DNA of 10,490 nucleotides, taken from Elusimicrobiales bacterium (GTDB lineage: Bacteria > Elusimicrobiota > Elusimicrobia > Elusimicrobiales > UBA9959). A program made the translations under genes and the position numbers. Shown here in pieces: positions 1-6,761 of this stretch. A model generated the notes under the pieces. The model had not been told where the DNA came from. It saw only the letters and a program-made list of their open reading frames with translations, and did no database searches. The DNA lies in NCBI GenBank assembly GCA_026416895.1, contig JAOAEH010000021.1, positions 1 to 10,490 of the forward strand, given 5' to 3'. Positions within the stretch are counted from its first letter, which is position 1, and each line of letters starts with the position of its first letter.

Positions 1-765
1 TTTATAAGAAAGGAATTTCTTTCAAAAATTGTAAAGGAAGTTATTGGTGTAGAAGATGTGTATTTTGTTGCTAATTCTTATGTACAGACTATGGAGAAAT
101 TTAAACTTAGTGGAGTTACTTCAAAAAAGGTGAAAGTAAAAGAAAATGGTATTTTATTTGAAGTTATTATAGGAGAGGGCTATAAAACTGGTTTTTTTTG
201 TGATCAAAGAGAAAATAGAAAATATTTAGCGCAGTTTGCTAACAATAAAAATGTTCTTGATCTTTTTTCATATACTGGTGGTTTTGGAATTTATCTTGCT
301 AAACATGGTGCAAAAGAAGTTAGTTGTGTTGAACTTGATGAAGAAGCATGTAGGATGGCAAAAAGAAATTCAAATATAAATTCAGTTAAAATAAACGTTA
401 TTAGAGCTGATGCTTTTAATTATTTAAGACAGATGATAATGAATAAAAAGAAATTTGATATTGTAATATGTGATCCTTATAAATTTATTTCTTCAAAAGA
501 GAATATGGAAGAAGGATTAAAGAAATATCAAGATATAAATCGTCTTGCACTAGAAGTAGTTAAATCAGGTGGAATTTTAGTTAGTTGTTCTTGTAGTGGA
601 ATGCTTAGTTTTAATCAATTCATTTCAATAATTAAATCTGCTGCTTCCTCTGCTAAAAGAATTGTTAAGATATTTAAAAAATCTGGAGCTGGCCCTGACC
701 ATCCATATATGGTGAATTATCCTGAAGGAGAGTATCTCAAAGTTTTATGGAGTTTTGTAGAATAG
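1..765 (+). CDS. rlmI: RlmI-like 23S rRNA (cytosine-C5) methyltransferase, 5' part missing
   Basis: This is the C-terminal 254 residues of a class I SAM-dependent methyltransferase of the RlmI/YccW family, which makes 5-methylcytosine in 23S rRNA. The frame is open to base 1, so the gene starts outside the window; the GTG at 58 is an internal valine codon. RlmI proteins are usually about 390-400 residues, so roughly 140 (the PUA domain and part of the linker) are missing. Visible motifs, counting codons from base 1, are GYKTGFFCDQREN (60-72), the SAM-binding loop DLFSYTGGFG (87-96), the acidic end of beta-2 at VELD, SCSCSG (195-200), and near the end DHPY followed by PEGEYLK. The usual DPP of motif IV reads DPY (158-160). 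The order and spacing of motifs match E. coli RlmI closely; the exact target base is inferred. The gene converges on the antiporter gene with a 6-base gap. Confidence 0.88.
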   Translation, partial: FIRKEFLSKIVKEVIGVEDVYFVANSYVQTMEKFKLSGVTSKKVKVKENGILFEVIIGEGYKTGFFCDQRENRKYLAQFANNKNVLDLFSYTGGFGIYLAKHGAKEVSCVELDEEACRMAKRNSNINSVKINVIRADAFNYLRQMIMNKKKFDIVICDPYKFISSKENMEEGLKKYQDINRLALEVVKSGGILVSCSCSGMLSFNQFISIIKSAASSAKRIVKIFKKSGAGPDHPYMVNYPEGEYLKVLWSFVE

Positions 766-771
766 ATAGTT

Positions 772-2448
772 TCAGTTTTGTAAATTTTCCTGGTTATTCT
801 TGTTTGTTTTTTTATAATAACTGAAAATTTCTCTAATAAATCGTTGAGTAAGTATTTTTGATTTATTTATAACTTTTGCTCCTGCTTCAGATAATCTATC
901 TTGTTCTTCCTCTGTTTCAGATAAAAATATTATTTTTGATTTTGGAAAGATTGATTTTACATTTAGATATAAATTTACTACATCTATTCCTTTTAATATC
1001 ATGTTTGTCATCGGTGATACAATAAATGGAGGATTTAATTTCTCAAGGCGTTTTATGGATTGTATATTTGATAAATCAACATAGATCCAGTTTGCTCCAA
1101 GTTTTTCAAGTATTTTTATATTTGCGGCATTAAAATCTGCAACAGTTATCCTAATTAATGGATTTTTAGACTTTATTGATTTAACAATTTCTGCTGTTAG
1201 AGTATTAAATCCAAGTATTAATACATCTGTAAGTGATGATTCTTGAATTTCCTTTTCTTTTATAAAATTTTCATCTATTTTTTCAATACCTATTATTCGT
1301 GCAATAAACGCATATATTTGATGTGAATAGTTTATAAGATAACTTGATATTAAGGAAGTTATTATCATTGTTATTAAAATTATTGCAGAAGTGAAATCAC
1401 TGATATGTTTATATGATAATCCAAGTGAAGATATTACTAGAGAAAATTCACTTATTGGAAATAGATTAATTGATGTTATAAAAAGTGGTCTGATCCCAAT
1501 TTTGAGTATTTTGTAGAAAATTAGAATAGATAAAAATCTTGAAACTATTATTATAAGGATTATGTAAAAAGATATTAGTAAAAGTTGGTTATTGATATGA
1601 GGAAGCTTTAAGCCAAGTGATACAAAAAAAAGGGTAACAAAAAAATCTCTTATGGATGTTATTCTTATAACAATTTCTTGGCTGTATGGAGAATTTCCAA
1701 GCGAAAATCCTGCAATCAATGCTCCCATTTCTTTAGAAACACCTATTAAAGATGCTAAGGAGGAAATAGCGAAACAGTATGCTATTGAAAGTAGTATTAC
1801 AAGTTCTATTGAATTAGAATTTTTTGAGATTATTTTTAGAAATAAATAACGTGATGATATAAATGCAAATAATAAAAGTAAAAAAGTTAAACTTATTGAT
1901 TTGAAAATCTCATAAAATTTTGGGTTTGAAAAATCCTTTTGAAAAGCTAAAAAAAGAGTTGCCACTAAATCTTGAAAAATCAAAATCCCTATTGTAATTT
2001 TGCCAGCGAAGGTTTGGATTTCGAATTTATCTTTGAGGGTTTTTATTACTATGAGAGTTGATGTTATATTTAAAGCAAAAGAGAGATATAGTTTTTCTGT
2101 TATTGATAGTTCAAATAAGTTTAAATTTTTTATTAATGCAAATATTATTAAAAAGCCAACAAAAGTTTGAGATAGTGATAAGATTATTATATCTTTACCT
2201 TTTTCAATCATATCTTTTAATTTTAGTTCAGTTCCTATAATGAAAAGTAAAAATATAAGACCTATTTCTGATATTAGTTCAATATTGTTAATATTAGTTA
2301 TTATTCCAAGGCCAATACCAGGACCAAGTATTAGTCCAGTTGATATATAGCCTATTATTAATGGTTGTTTTAAGAATTTCATAATAAGAGCAAGTAATGA
2401 ACTTATTATTATTGATATTGCTATATCGGTAAGAAAGCTTGTGTGCAT
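772..2448 (-). CDS. CPA2-family cation/proton antiporter with C-terminal RCK (TrkA-N)-like domain
   Basis: This 558-residue inner-membrane protein is of the KefB/KefC-like monovalent cation:proton antiporter-2 family. The first ~385 residues are a run of hydrophobic segments. They hold the family signatures GPGIGLG (42-48), LLFIIGTELKLKD (67-79), an STLIVIKTL segment (130-138), the ion-site FQDL with Gln159-Asp160, KEMGALIAGFSLG (239-251) and RDFFVTLFFVSLGLKL (267-282). The QD pair at the ion site is typical of potassium-type members rather than the ND/DD pair of sodium exchangers, so K+/H+ exchange is the better guess. Residues ~407-535 look like a regulatory RCK/TrkA-N Rossmann domain, but its glycine-rich loop is degenerate (see findings). 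There is no TrkA-C domain. The ATG at 2446-2448 (minus strand) has no clear Shine-Dalgarno. The gene stands alone between a convergent methyltransferase gene and a divergent sppA operon. Substrate not proven. Confidence 0.88.
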   Translation of the reverse strand: MHTSFLTDIAISIIISSLLALIMKFLKQPLIIGYISTGLILGPGIGLGIITNINNIELISEIGLIFLLFIIGTELKLKDMIEKGKDIIILSLSQTFVGFLIIFALIKNLNLFELSITEKLYLSFALNITSTLIVIKTLKDKFEIQTFAGKITIGILIFQDLVATLFLAFQKDFSNPKFYEIFKSISLTFLLLLFAFISSRYLFLKIISKNSNSIELVILLSIAYCFAISSLASLIGVSKEMGALIAGFSLGNSPYSQEIVIRITSIRDFFVTLFFVSLGLKLPHINNQLLLISFYIILIIIVSRFLSILIFYKILKIGIRPLFITSINLFPISEFSLVISSLGLSYKHISDFTSAIILITMIITSLISSYLINYSHQIYAFIARIIGIEKIDENFIKEKEIQESSLTDVLILGFNTLTAEIVKSIKSKNPLIRITVADFNAANIKILEKLGANWIYVDLSNIQSIKRLEKLNPPFIVSPMTNMILKGIDVVNLYLNVKSIFPKSKIIFLSETEEEQDRLSEAGAKVINKSKILTQRFIREIFSYYKKTNKNNQENLQN

Positions 2449-2469
2449 ATAATTAAGATTTTATTAAAT

Positions 2470-2498
2470 TTGATGGTTTTATTGTTTTATAATATAAT
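2470..2498 (+). promoter_or_regulatory. Putative sigma-70-like promoter of the sppA operon
   Basis: TTGATG (2470-2475; 4 of 6 matches to TTGACA) is followed after 17 bases by a perfect TATAAT (2493-2498). A second overlapping TATAAT lies at 2488-2493. Transcription would start near 2505, leaving a leader of only about 12 bases before the ATG at 2517. The region is very AT-rich, so -10-like hexamers arise by chance. The 17-base spacing and the position in the only gap upstream of a four-gene operon are what support it. Confidence 0.45.
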
Positions 2499-2506
2499 AT
2501 TTAATT

Positions 2507-2511
2507 GGAGG
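2507..2511 (+). promoter_or_regulatory. Shine-Dalgarno site that fixes the sppA start
   Basis: GGAGG ends 5 bases before the ATG at 2517 and only 2 bases before an ATG at 2514. The in-frame TTG at 2505 overlaps the site itself and cannot be its start codon. This favours 2517 as the true start. Confidence 0.7.
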
Positions 2512-2516
2512 AAATG

Positions 2517-3512
2517 ATGGAACAAAATGTAAAAAAGGAAGAAAATTTATCTCCACAACCCAAGAAAAAAAATTTTAATTTATTAAATTTTCTTATTTTT
2601 ATTTTAAGTTTTCTATATTTTATTACTGTAATTATATCCATAAAAGTTCTTTCACAAAGGAAAATTGTTTTTAAAGATTATGAAATTTCTAAAGATATAA
2701 TTAAAAAATCAATTGGTAAAGTTGCAGTTATTCCCATATATGGGGTTATCTATAAAAGGGAAAGTTCAGTTTCTTTACGTGGGAGTGATTATATAGTGAA
2801 TATGATAAAAAAATATGGAGAAGATAACAACATTAAGGCTATTGTTCTTGACATAAATTCTCCTGGAGGTAGTGTTGGAGCAGTGCAAGAAATATATTCT
2901 ATGATAATGAAAATCAAAAAACAATATAAAAAACCATTTATTGCTCATTTTGGAGATATAGCTGCAAGCGGAGCTTATTATATTGCTGCAGCTTGTGATA
3001 AGATAATCTCAAACAGTGGCGCTATTACTGGCTCAATTGGAGTGATCTTTACAACTATGGAGGGTGAAGTTCTTCTTAGAAAGATTGGTATTAGATCAAA
3101 TATTATTAAATCTGGGAAATTTAAAGATATAGGAAGTTTTGCTAGAGAGATGACAAAAGAAGAAAGAAAACTTCTTGAGGATATGGTAAATGATACTTAT
3201 AATATTTTTTTAGAAGCAGTAGCAAAGGGAAGAAACATTCCAATTGAAAAAGTTAGAGAAATAGCAGATGGAAGAATATTTAATGGAAATCAAGCTTTAT
3301 CTATTGGGCTTGTTGATAAAATAGGAGATTTATATGATTCAATAGATGAAGCTGGTGTTATGAGTGGACTGGGTAGGAATCCTCCTGTTGTTAGAGCAAA
3401 AGGTTATATTTTGAGTGATATACTTTCTGAATTAGATTCAAAATTTAATTTTATTAATTTTTTTAGAAATGAATTTTATTTCCCTTTTCTTGAATATAGG
3501 TTTGCTATTTAG
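2517..3512 (+). CDS. sppA: Signal peptide peptidase SppA (36 kDa type)
   Basis: This is a membrane-anchored serine protease of the S49 family. It degrades cleaved signal peptides and takes part in envelope proteolysis. From the ATG at 2517 the protein has 331 residues, normal for the short single-domain SppA of Bacillus type and about half the size of E. coli SppA. A charged N-terminus is followed by one transmembrane segment (about 22-45), then the crotonase-like fold. Visible motifs are LDINSPGGSVG, the nucleophile region GDIAASGAYYIA with Ser151, NSGAITGSIGVI, and KSGKFKDIGS with Lys203. The Ser-Lys distance of 52 is the same as between the Ser147/Lys199 dyad of B. subtilis SppA. The conserved DGRIFNGNQALSIGLVD follows. 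The gene opens a plus-strand operon and is followed after 8 bases by a membrane protein gene. The catalytic domain should face the outside of the cytoplasmic membrane. Confidence 0.93.
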   Translation: MEQNVKKEENLSPQPKKKNFNLLNFLIFILSFLYFITVIISIKVLSQRKIVFKDYEISKDIIKKSIGKVAVIPIYGVIYKRESSVSLRGSDYIVNMIKKYGEDNNIKAIVLDINSPGGSVGAVQEIYSMIMKIKKQYKKPFIAHFGDIAASGAYYIAAACDKIISNSGAITGSIGVIFTTMEGEVLLRKIGIRSNIIKSGKFKDIGSFAREMTKEERKLLEDMVNDTYNIFLEAVAKGRNIPIEKVREIADGRIFNGNQALSIGLVDKIGDLYDSIDEAGVMSGLGRNPPVVRAKGYILSDILSELDSKFNFINFFRNEFYFPFLEYRFAI

Positions 3513-3520
3513 TAATTAAT

Positions 3521-4033
3521 ATGAGTGGTTTTAGAGAAACTAATTTGTATAACTTTTTTAGCATTTTAGGATATTTTGTTGGTGTTTTAAATATTTATCT
3601 ATTTTTTAGCTTGTTGTTAAATTTGAATTTTAGTTGGTTATTTTTTATTTTGGTGTTTTTTTTAGTTATTTTAGTTAGTTTCGTTTTCTCTTCAATAACT
3701 TATATGTATATAGACATGCAGAAAAAGGAAGTAACAGTTAGGGGTAAGATGATTTTTAATTTTTATGGTGAATCATTTTATATTACTCTTTTTCTTTTAC
3801 CATTTGCATATTTAAAAGTTATAGATTTAACTTCAATGCTTTCTGCTATTGTTTTTTTTGTTTTTACTCTTCTGTCAGTATGGTTATATAGAGTTTTTAT
3901 GATAAAGAAAATTACAGGACTTAACTTTTTTAATTCTTTTATTGCAGTATTTTTTCCTCATATATTTTTTTCTTTTTCCTTCTTTTCTTTAGTATTTTTC
4001 CTTGTTTTTATAACTTATGCCTTCATCAATTAA
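3521..4033 (+). CDS. Phenylalanine-rich polytopic membrane protein, function unknown
   Basis: I do not recognise this protein with confidence. It has 170 residues and about five hydrophobic segments (roughly 12-33, 38-63, 84-101, 103-126 and 136-169). Short hydrophilic loops lie between segments 2 and 3 (DMQKKEVTVRGK) and between 4 and 5 (MIKKITG). About 36 of 170 residues are Phe. Five helices in a small integral membrane protein recall Yip1-domain proteins of bacteria, but no decisive motif is visible and this is only a suggestion. The ATG at 3521 lies 8 bases after the sppA stop and has no clear Shine-Dalgarno, so translation may depend on reinitiation from sppA. The last 17 bases overlap the start of polX. 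Operon position suggests co-expression with sppA and polX but gives no function. Confidence 0.72.
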   Translation: MSGFRETNLYNFFSILGYFVGVLNIYLFFSLLLNLNFSWLFFILVFFLVILVSFVFSSITYMYIDMQKKEVTVRGKMIFNFYGESFYITLFLLPFAYLKVIDLTSMLSAIVFFVFTLLSVWLYRVFMIKKITGLNFFNSFIAVFFPHIFFSFSFFSLVFFLVFITYAFIN

Positions 4034-5750
4034 TTTGAAAGTATCAGATGTGCTTTATAAAATGTCTCTTCTTGGAGAAATTGAAGGAATTAATCCTTTT
4101 AAAGTTAGAGCTTACAAGAAAGCTTCAGAAGTTATAAAAATGTTAGAAAGAGATATATCTTTATTGAGTGATGATGAGATACTTAAAATTAATGGTATAG
4201 GTAATAATATGCTTAAACATATAAAAGATATTATAAGAGATGGAACTTTTCCGGAATATGAAAAACTTTTAAGGAAATATCCAATTTCATTATTAGATCT
4301 TTTTACAATACCGGGACTCGGAGCAAAAAGGATAAAGATATTGTATGAAAAACTTAGTATCGATAGTAAAGAAAAACTTTATAAAGCAGCAAAAAATGGT
4401 GATTTATCTTTAATAGAAGGTTTTGGAGAGAAAATAGCAAAAAATATAATAGACTCCATAGAGAGAGGTATAACTCAACAAAAACGCTTTTTAATAAGTG
4501 AAGCTATGGAAAGTGCTAAAGGATTGGTAGATTATATAAGAAGCCTTGGGTATAGTAGGGTAGAGTATGCTGGAAGTTTGAGAAGAGGAAAAGAAACTAT
4601 AGGTGATATAGATATACTGGTTGAGGGTAATGAGAATTTATCTGAAGATATTGTTAAATATCCTTTAATTGAAAAGGTCATTGCAAAAGGATCTACTAAA
4701 GTATCAATTATTTTAAAAAATTCAATCCAATGTGATATTAGAATTGTCAAACCTGAATCTTTTGGAGCTGCTTTGTGTTATTTTACTGGTTCAAAAGAAC
4801 ACAATATAGCTTTAAGAGAATTAGCTTTAAAAAATGGTTTTGTATTGAATGAATATGGTTTATTTAAGAAAGGAAAGGTGGATAAAGCTATTGCTGGCAG
4901 GAGTGAAGAGGAAATATATAAAGCTCTTAATCTTCAATATATTCCCCCAGAATTAAGAGAAAATCAAGGTGAAATAGAACTTGCAATGAAAGGGAGAATT
5001 CCAAAACTGATTGAATTAAAGGATATAAAAGGCGATATTCATTGCCATACAAATATGACTGATGGAGCTTCATCAATTTATGAGATAGTAGAATATCTCT
5101 CCTCAAGATATGAATGGTTTTTTATAGGTGATCATTCAATACCATTACATTTTGTTAAAGGACTGGATTTTAGGAAATATCTTGACTCACGTAACGAGCT
5201 TTTGAAACTAAGAGAAAAATTTAGGAAGGTTGATTTTGATAGATCAATTGAACTTGAGGTTTTAAAAGATGGTTCGTTTGCTTTTGGTGAAGAGGAGTTA
5301 GGTAAAATAGCACTTGTTATTGCTGCTGCACATACTTCTGCTAAAATGAAAAAAGAAGAGCTTACTCAAAGAATTATAAAGGCACTTTCTAATCCTTTTT
5401 GTGATGTTTTTGCACATCTTTCTCAAAGACTTTTATTTCAACGTGAAGAACTTGATTTAGATTATGATCTAGTTTTTCAAAAAGCAAAAGATTTTAACAG
5501 TGTGTTTGAGGTAAATGGACAACCTGATAGATTAGATCTTAAATCTGAAAACATAAGAAAGGTTAAATCTCTAGGCCTTAAGGTGATTCTTAGTTCAGAT
5601 GCTCATTCATTAGAACAGTTTTCATATATTGAATATGCCTTAAAAAATGCAAGGAGAGCAGGGGTTCAAAAGGAAGATGTTTTAAACACTTATTCATATA
5701 GAGAATTAAATGAATTTTTCCAAGAAAACAGAAAAAGGAGAATGAAATGA
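4017..5750 (+). CDS. polX: DNA polymerase/3'-5' exonuclease PolX (family X, PHP domain)
   Basis: This cytoplasmic repair polymerase fills short gaps in base excision repair; in characterised homologues the PHP domain adds Mn-dependent 3'-5' exonuclease and AP-endonuclease activity. At 577 residues it has the usual bacterial PolX length. Domains in order: an N-terminal 8-kDa-like domain (1-70, with NPFKVRAYKKA); helix-hairpin-helix elements around ING-IG (58-62), IPGLG (98-102) and EGFGEKIAKNI (134-144); the polymerase core with GSLRRGKETIGDIDIL, holding Asp197 and Asp199, and a third Asp240; FTGSKEHNIALRELA; and the PHP domain from about 338. All expected PHP metal ligands are visible: His342, His344, Asp349, Asp372-His373, Glu412, His439, His467, Asp528 and His530. 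The ATG at 4017 fits the family N-terminus although it has no Shine-Dalgarno. It overlaps the upstream gene by 17 bases and the downstream gene by ATGA. Confidence 0.96.
   Translation: MPSSINLKVSDVLYKMSLLGEIEGINPFKVRAYKKASEVIKMLERDISLLSDDEILKINGIGNNMLKHIKDIIRDGTFPEYEKLLRKYPISLLDLFTIPGLGAKRIKILYEKLSIDSKEKLYKAAKNGDLSLIEGFGEKIAKNIIDSIERGITQQKRFLISEAMESAKGLVDYIRSLGYSRVEYAGSLRRGKETIGDIDILVEGNENLSEDIVKYPLIEKVIAKGSTKVSIILKNSIQCDIRIVKPESFGAALCYFTGSKEHNIALRELALKNGFVLNEYGLFKKGKVDKAIAGRSEEEIYKALNLQYIPPELRENQGEIELAMKGRIPKLIELKDIKGDIHCHTNMTDGASSIYEIVEYLSSRYEWFFIGDHSIPLHFVKGLDFRKYLDSRNELLKLREKFRKVDFDRSIELEVLKDGSFAFGEEELGKIALVIAAAHTSAKMKKEELTQRIIKALSNPFCDVFAHLSQRLLFQREELDLDYDLVFQKAKDFNSVFEVNGQPDRLDLKSENIRKVKSLGLKVILSSDAHSLEQFSYIEYALKNARRAGVQKEDVLNTYSYRELNEFFQENRKRRMK
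5736..5740 (+). promoter_or_regulatory. Shine-Dalgarno site of nnrE inside the polX 3' end
   Basis: AGGAG lies 6 bases before the ATG at 5747, within the last codons of polX. Together with the ATGA overlap it supports the chosen nnrE start and translational coupling. Confidence 0.75.
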
Positions 5751-6484
5751 AAATTCCTCAGATTAAATTTTACAATGGATATCCAGTAGTTACTTCTCAA
5801 AAAATGAAGTATATTGATAAAATTGCTGTGCTTGATTATGGAATATCTGATGAAACTTTAATGGAGAATGCAGGTTCAGAATCTGCTAAGGAAATAATTT
5901 CTTATATAGAGAATAATTTAAATAAAAAATTGAATGAAACAAAGATTTGTGTATTGTGTGGTAGAGGGAATAATGGAGGAGATGGTCTTGTTTGTGCAAG
6001 ATATCTTAAAAATAGAGATTTGTTGGTTGATGTTTTTATAGTTTCTCCCTCAGATAAAGGTTATGGAAAATTAGTAGTAGATAATTTAGAAAAATTAAAA
6101 AAAGCTTCTGTTAGTATAAATTTAGTTGATTCTGAAAATATTAAAGATGTTGAAAAAAAGATTTTTAATGCTGATATAATTGTTGATGCATTGCTTGGAA
6201 TTGGTTCTGTTGGTAAACCTTCTGGTGTTGTAAAAAAACTTATACAGATAGCAAACAAAACCAAGAAAGATATAATATCATTAGATATTCCATCTGGTTT
6301 AAATCCAGATACTGGACATCATACTGGAGTATTTATAGTTGCAAAAATGACACTTACATTTGGTTTTCCAAAGAGTGGTCTTATGGCTCCACATGCTCAA
6401 AAAAACATAGGAGTTCTTAAAGTAATTGATATTGGTTATCCCAAACAGCTTATTGAAAAAGTTTCGAAGGAAAATAACTCTTAA
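5747..6484 (+). CDS. nnrE: NAD(P)H-hydrate epimerase (YjeF N-terminal domain, stand-alone)
   Basis: This enzyme interconverts the R and S forms of hydrated NAD(P)H so that the S-specific dehydratase can repair them. The 245-residue protein has the YjeF_N Rossmann fold only. Visible motifs are LMENAG (38-43), the phosphate loop GRGNNGGDG (72-80), DALLGIG with Asp147, DIPSGLNPDTG (180-190), TFGFPKSGL and VIDIGYP near the C-terminus. In many bacteria this domain is fused to the ADP/ATP-dependent dehydratase (NnrD). Here the protein ends about 15 residues after the epimerase domain, and no dehydratase is in this window, so NnrD must be encoded elsewhere if present. The start ATG overlaps the polX stop (ATGA) and has a good Shine-Dalgarno. 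The gene is the last of the sppA operon. It is followed by AT-rich sequence with no convincing intrinsic terminator. Confidence 0.94.
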   Translation: MKIPQIKFYNGYPVVTSQKMKYIDKIAVLDYGISDETLMENAGSESAKEIISYIENNLNKKLNETKICVLCGRGNNGGDGLVCARYLKNRDLLVDVFIVSPSDKGYGKLVVDNLEKLKKASVSINLVDSENIKDVEKKIFNADIIVDALLGIGSVGKPSGVVKKLIQIANKTKKDIISLDIPSGLNPDTGHHTGVFIVAKMTLTFGFPKSGLMAPHAQKNIGVLKVIDIGYPKQLIEKVSKENNS

Positions 6485-6490
6485 AAAAAA

Positions 6491-6631
6491 TTAGTTTTTT
6501 GTTATAAGTAGATATGTTAAAAGTTTTTTTGTTGCTTGGGTTATATTTTTCCATTTCTCAAATCCTTTATTTTCAAATTCATATTTAGAAATCTTTTTCT
6601 CTCTTTTTAAAATGAGTTCTTTAGTTATCAT
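6491..6631 (-). CDS. Candidate small gene, 46-residue basic peptide
   Basis: A minus-strand reading frame lies wholly in the gap between nnrE and the pilin gene. It begins with ATG (minus strand, 6631-6629) and ends with TAA at 6491, 6 bases from the nnrE stop. The peptide starts MITKELILKREKK and ends LLTYLLITKN. It has 11 Lys, 1 Arg and 5 Glu (net about +7) and no Cys or transmembrane segment. A run of six G ends 5 bases before the ATG and could serve as a ribosome site, and a -35/-10-like pair sits upstream at the right distance. I do not recognise the sequence. In DNA this AT-rich a 46-codon frame can occur by chance, so coding status is uncertain; the ribosome site and promoter-like elements are the main arguments for it. 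Confidence 0.35.
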   Translation of the reverse strand: MITKELILKREKKISKYEFENKGFEKWKNITQATKKLLTYLLITKN

Positions 6632-6636
6632 ATGTG

Positions 6637-6642
6637 CCCCCC
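6637..6642 (-). promoter_or_regulatory. G-rich ribosome-site-like tract before the small minus-strand frame
   Basis: Read on the minus strand, AGGGGGG lies 5 bases before the ATG at 6631. It is the longest G run I noticed in an otherwise AT-rich window. It resembles but does not match AGGAGG. A homopolymer here could also vary in length by slippage. Confidence 0.35.
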
Positions 6643-6649
6643 TATTTTA

Positions 6650-6678
6650 TTTATATAATGATTTATTTTCTTTTTGAA
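6650..6678 (-). promoter_or_regulatory. Possible minus-strand promoter for the small frame
   Basis: On the minus strand TTCAAA (6678-6673) is followed after 17 bases by TATAAA (6655-6650), with 4 of 6 and 5 of 6 matches to the sigma-70 consensus. Transcription would start near 6643, right before the G-rich tract. Such matches are common in AT-rich DNA, so this is weak. Confidence 0.25.
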
Positions 6679-6686
6679 TGGCTAAA

Positions 6687-6722
6687 AGAATTAGTTTTAT
6701 GTAGTAAAAAAGTACTAATTCT
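6687..6722. repeat. Perfect 9-bp inverted repeat upstream of the pilin operon
   Basis: AGAATTAGT (6687-6695) and its exact reverse complement ACTAATTCT (6714-6722) flank an 18-base spacer. An alternative inner hairpin pairs TAGTA (6702-6706) with TACTA (6713-6717). The outer repeat ends 4 bases before the putative -35 of the pilin operon, so it could be an operator or a weak hairpin. It lacks a following T-run and a GC-rich stem, so it is not a standard terminator. Confidence 0.4.
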
Positions 6723-6725
6723 CTA

Positions 6726-6752
6726 TTGACTGATTATTTATTTGGGTATAAA
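6726..6752 (+). promoter_or_regulatory. Putative promoter of the pilin operon
   Basis: TTGACT (6726-6731; 5 of 6 matches) is followed after 15 bases by TATAAA (6747-6752; 5 of 6). A 17-base spacing to TAAACT (6749-6754) is also possible. The start of transcription would fall near 6759, about 3 bases before the ATG at 6762. The 15-base spacing is short for sigma-70, which lowers confidence. Confidence 0.4.
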
Positions 6753-6761
6753 CTATTAAAT

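Noticed and set aside
58..60. GTG as the start of the methyltransferase gene
   Set aside because: The frame is open to base 1 and the residues before it continue the RlmI family region, so this is an internal Val in a gene cut by the window edge.
1652..1849. 65-codon plus-strand frame within the antiporter gene
   Set aside because: It is antisense to a strongly supported antiporter gene, has no Shine-Dalgarno and no recognisable domain.
2058..2240. 60-codon plus-strand hydrophobic frame within the antiporter gene
   Set aside because: Its hydrophobicity only mirrors the opposite-strand membrane segments of the antiporter.
2505..2507. TTG as the sppA start
   Set aside because: It overlaps the GGAGG ribosome site; the ATG at 2517 has the proper spacing.
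4532..4750. 72-codon minus-strand frame inside polX
   Set aside because: It lies opposite the polymerase catalytic core, and the PolX motifs explain this stretch fully.
6061..6264. 67-codon minus-strand frame inside nnrE
   Set aside because: It is antisense to conserved NnrE motifs and has no start signals.
6483..6500. A-run / TTAG / T-run as an intrinsic terminator after nnrE
   Set aside because: The stem would be only six A:T pairs with no G:C, too weak for a standard terminator and likely by chance in this composition.
6654..6659. Perfect plus-strand TATAAT as the pilin promoter -10
   Set aside because: No -35-like hexamer lies 16-18 bases upstream, and the site is more than 100 bases from the gene. 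It is kept only as an alternative.
6726..6728. TTG as the start of the giant pilin
   Set aside because: It would add 12 residues before the basic leader MSKKG and overlaps the promoter-like TTGACT; the ATG at 6762 gives a normal prepilin signal.
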